Source of the DNA: Trichoderma breve
Taxonomy: Eukaryota; Ascomycota; Sordariomycetes; Hypocreales; Hypocreaceae
NCBI RefSeq assembly: GCF_028502605.1
Contig: NC_079236.1
Location: 3,224,001 to 3,288,000 of the forward strand
Direction: 5' to 3'
Length of the DNA stretch: 64,000 nucleotides
Shown piece after piece: positions 56,164-64,000 of the stretch (the first letter of the stretch is position 1; every line of letters begins with the position of its first letter). Position numbers and translations under genes: made by a program. The notes under the pieces were generated by a model. That model worked only from the letters and a program-made list of their open reading frames with translations. It did not search any database and was not told the origin of the DNA.

Positions 56164-56540
56164 TTAAAGGAATCCGAACAGTACACTCGGCGTCGACTTG
56201 CTGCCAAGTCTCACAAACCATCTGTACACGTCATCGCCACAAGCCAATATGGTCGGTCGTGTAATCTGTCCGGGAACAATGTTGGAACTCACGCGATGAG
56301 ATTTGAGGCTAAGGAATATGGAAAAGTGTGTAATCTCCAGTTATTGTAGATAGAACTGAGGTGTGGTTGTCATCGGCTGATTTGAGCCACTGTAGCTGAT
56401 AGAAACTTCACGATAGATGGGATGTCTAGGATTAGTGTGTTATCAAGCAGCTATTCAGAAGTCAGTCATAACGTGCAAAGAATTATTTTCTGCAGCTCGT
56501 ATTTCGATGACACTCCGTGGAGCGCCAAACTGCAAACTTG

Positions 56541-56560
56541 GCCATGATCGTGATCATGGC
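56541..56560. repeat. Short perfect inverted repeat
   Basis: Nine-base arms GCCATGATC and GATCATGGC separated by GT. It may be chance or a dimeric factor site. Confidence 0.6.
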
Positions 56561-59500
56561 AGACAAATAGTTTGCTCTAAAGCATCCTGACCTCACTATG
56601 ATACAAGAAAGCCTAGAGTGGGATCGTCTATTGCATTCCAAAGCATCATACACACACGGCGGGCCCATTACGGCCCTCATCCAAGCTCGCTACCCGAGGA
56701 AATAGTCAATATTTGCCCGGTATCCCAAGGCTCGGCCTAGTAATAGCGTCATTCCTATCTTCTGGAGTGGAACATCGTCAATTTTTTCTGAGGCTAACGA
56801 TCTGCCAAGTACGAGTATGAGCGTAAACTATTCCCACTTCTGAGGAGTTCGGCATCGGCAAATCTCCACGTAGACTTGACGATCGTTCATCGTATTTTCT
56901 CACATCTACATACTGTGGTTGGGTAGTATCCCCATTAAGAAAATTCCGGTGGCGAGGAGCTGAAAGTAACCCAGCTTCAATTTGGGCATTAAACAGCGTC
57001 CGTGCTCATCACCGCAAGTTGCCCAAGAGCGGGCAGGACAGCTAGCGGAACGGCGGCTCAGGAGGAATCTCGATTCCCTCGAGATGTCATTGGCCAATTT
57101 AACAGTGATGGTGATAAAAATAGCCTGGCCACTCTGTTGGGTGCAAACATTACGGTAGAGAGGGAGCTCACCGGTAAAGCTCGGTCCAACAACAAACAAA
57201 TCGATCTAGAATCTATCTGCCGCGCCATCAATCCAACCAAAGATGGGATATGAGTAGGTAAGAACTAATCCACTCGTTATTGAAGTGATGGGTTTCTTTG
57301 TGTCGGTGCATATCTTGAAGTGAGGCTGCGCGCAGCTGGATCACTTGGGACAGCTGCCCAGCTAGCTGAGCTAGCATCATTCGACCTTGGAAAACTCAGA
57401 TTGCAGAGACGGTCATCCTCCGGCCCCATTCGCCACCGTTCAATGCACAGACTTGGCCTGACGATCGGGCCACCAGAGGTGGACCAGGATGGATCCGATG
57501 AGAGAAACATTCGCGGAGTGGTACTCGTACATGGCAAGGAATGGTGCATCTCGACTGAATCGTCACCCCGCATGTGAGCTAGAAAATGTCATTCATGCAT
57601 GCCTCTTGCTGGAACAAGGCCGTGGTATACAAAGTGTTAGAAGCTGGCGAGTTGGTGGTTGGCCGGGTCGATCATGCAAGAAGTCTTTGCAGCGTCCACA
57701 GGGGTCGTATAAGCTTAAGATGGCTGCTCCTATTTGACAGCTTCTCGCATGTGAGTTATAATACTGCCAGCATATACGAAGCCATGATGCTATTATTACA
57801 CCTCAAGACTCCAGCTACCATGCGGTGATCCGCTCGTGTGTACAGACTGTACGGAGCCCGAGCACACAGCCAAGCGGCTTCTCCTGTCGATGGATACGGA
57901 ATACGGAATGGCGGGGTCTTGTGCGGTGGATGGTGGACCCTCGCTGCAGGACTTGGAGATGCTGGTGAGGGCACAGCTTGTGTATCGATGCGGCCATGGT
58001 TAGCTCAGCTGCCCAGAGGCCGTTGCAGCGATGTGACTGGATGGTCAGGCTGCATGAAGCGGTTGGTGGCTGCAGTGCGTGTATAATGCGAGATGAAGTT
58101 GAGCAACCTCGTATTCACCAACACGAAAAAAAGAAAGTAAGGGAAAAAAAAATTAGAAGATTGGTGCAGCGTCATCAGCCAGTCAAAGCACTAATCAAAC
58201 GCCCACAATGCCAACAACGAGAGCCACCACCAACAATCAGCCTTGGCAACCTCTGCATTTGACATGGAGACCGATTGCTGCATCGAACTTGTTTGTACTG
58301 GTACAGAGCCGTATGAACCACTTGTCGGCGTGCTTTGACTCTCCAGAGCGACAAAATGGCTCACTTGTTGAAACACTGCCGACGTCTCTTCTATGACGCT
58401 GTCAAGATCCACTGAGATGCAAATTCTCACTCAAGACTCCGTACGTGAGCCGAGGCCAGTCGCTGAGTTTTCGTGTGTGGATTGTGCGACTGTGCGAAGA
58501 TTCTGACTCTGAAGATCGGCAGGGCGCAGGAAGATTGAACCTTGTAGGGATGAAATTGGTTGGATCGTAACGATCTCGCCAAGAAAAGATGGAAAAAAGA
58601 AAGAAATCAGACAGAAATCAGACAGAAATTATTACGGGGATGATGAGAGGATGAGAGCCGTTTGTACCTTGGTACATCATACAGGTGCGATGGTGCGTGG
58701 GCAGCCGAGGTAGATTGACCTCGGGTGTGCCTCTGTCGTTCCTGCCGTCCATCACAGCGAGCCGCGATCATCCCAGCCCAACCGCTCCAGCTGGATCGCA
58801 GCTTCCTGAGTGCGCAGCGGCACTTCGGGAAGGATCGATTGGCCACGGAGATACCTGCAAGTTCCAGCTCTTCCGAATCTCTGCACTCAAAGTATTCCCG
58901 CGCGGTCATTCTGCCATCATCATCGTCAATTCATCCATTTTTCAGCCAGCATGATCCCTCTTTTGACTCACTACATCACCCCTGTCACTGTCAAACAGAT
59001 CAGCACAGCCCAGCAAGCAACACCCCTGCTAATTTGAGTGGTTAGGGCGGCCCGAATTGAAGTTACCACAGTACGCCCTAAGCCGCTGCAACAAACAGCC
59101 ACACCTCACGGACGCACCACAGCCAACCATTTCGCGCGGGACGCTGCTTGACTGCAGTCTTTTGCGCCTTGGCAGCCTGCTCTGCATTTCCGGCGCCGTA
59201 ACAACGGTGATATTAGTGTGAATACTGCGAATTACTGCTGGCAGTCACTGGTACGAACAGTGCGGAGTACATACACGCAAACAGAGCGCTTGCAACGGCA
59301 CGGCGACCCGTCAACCCGGTGACGTGCCCGATTCAGAGCGGAGGGAGGGAGAGACGATCGGAAACAAGAATAGTAACAGCCAGTGACAAGACCATGGTGA
59401 GGACATGAGGAAACGGCCGTGTGTCTTTGCAGCAGGCTATCTTTCTAAATCGATGGGAATCGCTTTACTAGTACACACAGGATGCGGTGCTGCCTGAATG

Positions 59501-61343
59501 GATATCCAAAGAAGCAAAATGATGGCAGCACAGCCTTTCATTCTGCAAGCTCCCGGGTATTCTTGACGGCTAACCGATTCATCATGAGGAAGCCGTCGAA
59601 GTCTCAGCAAATCGCAGACGCACATCAATTCGCACCATATGCCAGTTACTATCATGCCTTCAAATAACGATCTGTGACGTAGTAGGCATTCACTTTGCCA
59701 ATGTCTGTCTACGTTACAAAACCAATTGACGCCTTCGGCAAGACACACAGCGAAAGTGTCTCACCGAGCAGCTGAGATGGCGGGCGCTTAATTCCTCGTT
59801 ATCGATCTTACACAGGAAGCTGTAGGTCTTGTCTCTCTATGCAGAGCATAAGCCTGACCGTCTTCATACAGCAGGTACAGTGGATTGCTATTACATAAGG
59901 CACCGAACCGCCGAACTGTGTAGAAACAGGGCATGGTATGATTTCTAATTTCGGATCACCGATACGAATCTCGCCAATGAGCCTGGACAGAGAGAGACTC
60001 AGGCGTGTCGCCTTGCTGATCATTTCCGGTGGCCTGCCAACTCTGAGCAGCTCTGGACAATACATGCCTTACATCGTGTTACATTGAGTCTGATATTGCC
60101 ATATTGGCAAATGGTAACACGAGTACCGGTTGCTAATGATAGCACCTTTGCCAACGGCATACGAACGCCGTACCTCACTCATCATGCTGTGAGCATCCTG
60201 CCCCCATCCCAGCCACGACCCAATTCAGACTTTGTACAACATTTGGTCGCACTGGCATGGAGGGGGTGTCCGTGGGGTGGAAATTGTGGGACATGGGAGG
60301 GCCGGAAAAAAAGGAATAAGGAAAATACCTTGTGTCCCTTAATTGAGGTGCGAGTGTTGTTCAATTTCCAGGGAATTCTACGACGACTAATACGATGGAG
60401 TACTAGTACGGAGTACTCCTATTCATGACCAAGTATTATACCATACTGTGCTTGATGACAGAGCACAATGACCGCCTTTCTCCGTATTAGGTGAACAGGG
60501 GCCTTCGTCCTTTCAGAGATTGCGATGGATGGGTGCATGTTTCCAAAGACTCGCCGAGAACGAGGGGATGGGGTAGAGACGGGGCCAGACAACTAAACAT
60601 CGCTGCCCAAAGCATGATCGAGATTGCGAGATGAGCAGAAACAAACAGCGAGAAGGAAAAGCGAGCGAATGGCGAGCGGTTGAGCAAGCGAAAGGACAAG
60701 CGACGGCGAGAGAGACGCCTTGTTGAGACAGAAGCAGGAAATGGTCAACAGGCGCAAAGGATTGGTCAAGGAACCACCACTGAGAGCATGAGAGACAGGT
60801 CGTCAACAGGTTGCGAGGCGCTGCCAGGCCCTCCCTGCACTTGCGTTGGCGGAAACACTGTTGCGCTAAGAGCCTAGTCAGGGGCGCACAGTGGAGAAGC
60901 ACGCCTTCGCTCTCGTTGAAGGCTGACCTCTCGCCTTCGAGCCGTACAGTGCTGTATGTGCGAAGTACTGCCACCCCTGCCATGCACCTTTGGCACCAGC
61001 GGTTCCACCCTCGTGGCCTGCACGCGCCGCCTCCCAACATGGCACAGTACAGTATGCAGATGCTGCTCTGCTCTGCTTGTACCGGTACCGACGCATGTGC
61101 TGATGTGCCTGGCTGGTGGAGCTGCGTATCGGGTGGCGGCTGCGGCTGCACCTCAAAGGAGATGGATCCTGGACCTCCTCCTCTCAAATCATGCACAGCA
61201 CGGGACATACGACCCAGCGTTTTCGGCTTCACCACCTGGACCACCCGTGCAGGGTTATTTTCGTATTCCGGGCTAGCACCATGGGCACCTTGGCCGAGCC
61301 AGTTTTTTTCGATTGTTTCCAATGGAAGTTGGAAGCCTGCAGA

Positions 61344-61351
61344 GATATAAG
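61344..61351 (+). promoter_or_regulatory. TATA-like box of the adhesin-like gene
   Basis: GATATAAG 173 bp before the ATG at 61524, followed by a C/T-rich leader with TTCTTTCTTACGTCTTTTG-like tracts. Confidence 0.5.
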
Positions 61352-61523
61352 GCTGCCGTCCGTCCCCGAGGTCCCCAGATTCCGAACCCTTCTTCCTTCC
61401 TTATCCCAACACACTCTTTTGCTGGACGCACTTTCTTTCTTACGTCTTTTGACTGAGAGGTTCATTCGTTTATACCCTCAGCAAGACAGTTCCTAAGAAG
61501 TTTTTATTGTTATTGTGTTAATC

Positions 61524-64000
61524 ATGAAGGGCGCCTTTGTTGTTGGCGCCATCGCCATTGGCGCGGCCAATGCTACGCATTACCCCGACTGCGAGCAGAA
61601 CAACTGCTATCGCAACCTGATCGATGAACGCTTCAGCGCCGAAGCCACTGGCGCCTGCTTCAGCTGGCTCGCCGGCACCACTACAGCCAACGCGGCTATC
61701 CCCACAGACTACGCCAACTGCCCCGACTACGTCGCTTTCAGCTCTGCCTGCTCTTGCGTCACTTACACGGCCACACACACTGCCGGCGGCGCTGCTCCTA
61801 CTTCCCAGCCTGCCTACCCTACTCCTCCGGCTGCCGGCTCTTCAAGCAACGCCTACCCCGTTCCCCCGGCCAGCACACCCACGAACGCTTACCCCGTTCC
61901 TCCCGCCAGCTCTTCGAACGCTTACCCCGTTCCCCCGGCTCAGACTACTCCCGTTGTCTACCCTACTCCTCCTTCTCAGCCTACTGGTGGCAAGCCCGGC
62001 AAGCCTGGCAAGCCTGGCAACGGTGGCGATGAGGACTGCGATGAGACCAAGACTCACCCCGGCAAGCCTCAGTCTACTCCCAGCTACCCCGGCGGCCCTG
62101 GTAACCCCGGCCACCCTGGAAAGCCTCAGACCTCTCCTGTCGTCTACCCTACTCCTCCTTCTCACCCTGGCGGTCCTGGCGGTCCCGGCAAGCCTCACTC
62201 CAGCAGCGAGGACTGCGATGAGACCAAGACTCACCCCGGCAAGCCTCACTCAACTCCCAGCTACCCCGGAAATCCTGGCCACCCTGGCCACCCCGGTCAC
62301 TCCGAGACTGCTCCCGGATATCCTGTTCCTCCTGCTTCAACCTCCGGTGGCCAGCTTCCCGTCACCACCGGCCCTGCTGCTTCCGAGACTGTGATTGTTC
62401 CTACTGGCCCTGCCGGCACTGACACCGTTGTTGTTCCCACTGGCCCTGCCGGTACCGACACCGTTGTCGTTCCTACCGGACCTGCTGAGACCGAGACCTC
62501 TCCTGTCTACCCTACTCCTCCGGCTGAGACCTCTGGCGGTTCTTCTCCCGTCACCACCGGCCCTGCTGTCCCTACCGGCCCTGCCGGCACTGAGACTGCT
62601 CCTGCTGGTACCGAGACCGCCGTTGTCCCTACTGGCCCTGCCGGTACTGACACCGTTGTCGTTCCTACCGGACCTGCTGAGACCGAGACCTCTCCTGTCT
62701 ACCCCACTCCTCCTGCTGAGACCTCTGGCGGCTCTTCTCCCGTTACCACTGGCCCTGCTGTCCCTACCGGCCCTGCCGGCACTGAGACTGCTCCTGCTGG
62801 CACCGAGACCACTGTTGTCCCTACTGGCCCTGCTGGTACCGAGACCGCTCCCGCTGGTACTGAGACCGCTCCTGCTGGCACCGAGACTGGTGTTGTTCCC
62901 ACCGGCCCTGCTACTGAGACCATCCCCGTCTACCCCACTCCTCCGGCTGAGACCTCCGGCGGCTCTTCTCCTGTGACCACCGGCCCTGCTGGCACCACCG
63001 AGACTGCTGTTGTCCCTACCGGTCCCGCTGGCACTGAGACTGCTCCTGCCGGTACCGAGACTGCTCCCGCCGGCACTGAGACCGCCCCTGCTGGTACCGA
63101 GACCGCTCCCGCTGGCACTGAGACTGGCGTTGTTCCCACTGGCCCTGCTACTGAGACCATCCCCGTTTACCCTACTCCTCCCGCCGAGACCTCCGGTGGT
63201 CAGCTTCCCGTCACCACCGGCCCTGCTGGTACCGAGACTGGCGCTGTCCCTACTGGTACTGAGACTGCTCCCGCTGGCACCGAGACTGGTGTTGTTCCTA
63301 CTGGCCCTGCCGGCACTGAGACCGCTCCCGCTGGTACTGAGACCGGTGTTGTCCCCACTGGCCCTGCCGAGACTGAGACTATCCCCGTCTACCCTACTCC
63401 TCCGGCTGAGACTTCCGGCGGTTCTTCTCCTGTCACCACCGGCCCTGCTGGTCCTGACACCACCGCTCCTCCCCAGTACAGCACCTCTACCATCTTCACC
63501 ACCACGGTCCGCACCATCACTCAGTGCCCTCCTGAGGTCACCAACTGCCCCACTCGTCCTAAGACTGTGACCGATACCATTGCCATCTCCACCACCATCT
63601 GCCCTATCACTGCTGCCGAGGGAAAGACCTCTACCGCTCTTGTCTACCCTACCCCCCCTGCCAACTCTGGTTCCGGCTCTTCTCCTTCCGGCCCTGCTGG
63701 TGGTGCTCCTCCTGCTCAGAGCTCTGGATCTGGTTCTTCTCCTTCCGGCCCTGCTGGTGGTGCTCCTCCCGCTGGCTCTGGTTACCCCACTGGTCCTGCT
63801 GGCGGTGCTCCTCCTGCTCAGACCTCTGGTGGCTCTTCTCCCGTCACCACTGGCGCTCCTCAGTACAGCACCTCCACCATCTACACCACCACGGTCCGCA
63901 CTATTACTCAGTGCCCTCCTGAGGTCACCAACTGCCCGACTCGCCCCAAGACTGTGACTGACACCATTGCCATCTCCACCACCATCTGCCCTGTCACCGC
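61524..64000 (+). CDS. Cell-wall adhesin-like protein (Mad1/Mad2-type), 5' part, cut by window end
   Basis: From ATG 61524 the frame is open to the last base (over 825 codons) with no stop. A signal peptide MKGAFVVGAIAIGAANA is followed by a compact domain with six Cys (23, 28, 45, 66, 76, 78; CEQNNCYRNLIDERF at its start), resembling the N-terminus of Mad1/Mad2 adhesins of insect-pathogenic Hypocreales. Then come Pro/Ser stretches (repeated AYPVPPAS), a Gly/Pro/Lys-rich part with twice DCDETKTHPGKP, and long Thr/Pro repeats built from PAGTETA, VVPTGPA and PVYPTPPAETSGG. From about residue 651 two copies of a module with TTTVRTITQCPPEVTNCP and KTVTDTIAISTTICP appear, common in fungal wall adhesins. 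Heavy O-glycosylation and a GPI signal beyond the window are expected. The Mad-type name is an inference. Confidence 0.7.
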   Translation, partial: MKGAFVVGAIAIGAANATHYPDCEQNNCYRNLIDERFSAEATGACFSWLAGTTTANAAIPTDYANCPDYVAFSSACSCVTYTATHTAGGAAPTSQPAYPTPPAAGSSSNAYPVPPASTPTNAYPVPPASSSNAYPVPPAQTTPVVYPTPPSQPTGGKPGKPGKPGNGGDEDCDETKTHPGKPQSTPSYPGGPGNPGHPGKPQTSPVVYPTPPSHPGGPGGPGKPHSSSEDCDETKTHPGKPHSTPSYPGNPGHPGHPGHSETAPGYPVPPASTSGGQLPVTTGPAASETVIVPTGPAGTDTVVVPTGPAGTDTVVVPTGPAETETSPVYPTPPAETSGGSSPVTTGPAVPTGPAGTETAPAGTETAVVPTGPAGTDTVVVPTGPAETETSPVYPTPPAETSGGSSPVTTGPAVPTGPAGTETAPAGTETTVVPTGPAGTETAPAGTETAPAGTETGVVPTGPATETIPVYPTPPAETSGGSSPVTTGPAGTTETAVVPTGPAGTETAPAGTETAPAGTETAPAGTETAPAGTETGVVPTGPATETIPVYPTPPAETSGGQLPVTTGPAGTETGAVPTGTETAPAGTETGVVPTGPAGTETAPAGTETGVVPTGPAETETIPVYPTPPAETSGGSSPVTTGPAGPDTTAPPQYSTSTIFTTTVRTITQCPPEVTNCPTRPKTVTDTIAISTTICPITAAEGKTSTALVYPTPPANSGSGSSPSGPAGGAPPAQSSGSGSSPSGPAGGAPPAGSGYPTGPAGGAPPAQTSGGSSPVTTGAPQYSTSTIYTTTVRTITQCPPEVTNCPTRPKTVTDTIAISTTICPVT
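62380..63470. repeat. Higher-order coding repeats of the adhesin-like gene
   Basis: At least five successive modules start with P-V-Y-P-T-P-P-A-E-T-S-G-G and are filled with variable numbers of the 7-residue unit PAGTETA (21 bp) and of VVPTGPA. Unit number differs between modules, showing expansion and contraction in frame. The repeats leave several other frames open by chance. Confidence 0.9.

Larger units (their letters stand above)
56105..61343. other. Long region without a recognisable gene, upstream of the adhesin-like gene
   Basis: About 5.2 kb. It holds an 18-base G run at 56146-56163, an inverted repeat at 56541-56560 and many short frames with no protein-like text. The right part (60400-61340) is G+C-richer. 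It may contain distal control elements or non-coding transcripts of the gene at 61524; no direct evidence is visible. Confidence 0.5.

Noticed and set aside
61624..63957. Long Leu/Pro-rich and Val/Gly-rich frames in both directions over the adhesin repeats
   Set aside because: They are frame shadows: the repeat codons lack stops in several frames. The frame from 61524 has the signal peptide and Cys domain.
1..64000. CRISPR array, tRNA/rRNA genes, Starship captain or other intact transposase
   Set aside because: No regularly spaced identical repeats with unique spacers, no tRNA-like T-loop in non-coding DNA with fitting arms, and no recombinase- or transposase-like frame were seen by eye.

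Overview
The window is 64 kb of nuclear DNA from a filamentous ascomycete (Pezizomycotina), most probably a hypocrealean. Signs are short introns (45-200 nt) with GTAAGT/GTATGT donors, intron-split housekeeping genes, an NLR-type STAND protein, fungus-only families (DUF6594 and DUF6601-like membrane proteins) and, at the right edge, a repeat-rich cell-wall protein resembling the Mad1/Mad2 adhesins of entomopathogenic Hypocreales. The species cannot be fixed from sequence alone. No tRNA, rRNA, CRISPR array or intact transposon was seen.

Conserved genes lie in islands. From the left: a 265-aa unknown protein; SDA1 (60S ribosome biogenesis); a FucP-type sugar MFS transporter (4 exons, minus); then a sparse stretch of about 5 kb with a degenerate 29-bp minisatellite and a DUF6601-like membrane protein. 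A large NLR-like gene follows (SesB-type alpha/beta hydrolase, NACHT-like P-loop, ankyrin repeats; 14.2-19.1 kb). Next come TRM6/GCD10 (tRNA m1A58 methyltransferase subunit), ARPC3 (Arp2/3 complex), a 495-aa unknown protein and a secreted carboxylesterase/lipase.

From 29.9 to 46.9 kb the window changes character to an accessory, partly decayed region. It holds three paralogous small proline-rich proteins (minus strand, shared start context), three diverged copies of a roughly 350-bp block lying upstream of two of them, and a PD-(D/E)XK-like protein with a C-terminal AT-hook. It also holds a DUF6594 gene with one frameshift, unrecognised coding debris, a secreted Cys-rich SH3-like protein, an intact alkylsulfatase, and a trypsin-like protease gene with its catalytic motifs visible but at least three lesions. 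Clusters of the 29-bp minisatellite repeatedly sit at the borders of these genes, so the region looks like a string of minisatellite-bounded cassettes. This is the most unusual structure in the window.

The right part returns to core content with the mitochondrial phosphate carrier (4 exons), then a 300-aa unknown protein, then a long unknown gene split by an in-frame stop that a 45-nt intron could remove. After about 5 kb without a recognisable gene comes the 5' part of the adhesin-like gene, which is open to the window edge.

Most genes do not form one pathway. The functional links that can be argued are environmental interaction (lipase, alkylsulfatase, small secreted protein, adhesin, NLR) and, in the accessory block, duplication and decay of a local gene family. 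All splice models were built by eye from GT-AG signals and reading-frame continuity.
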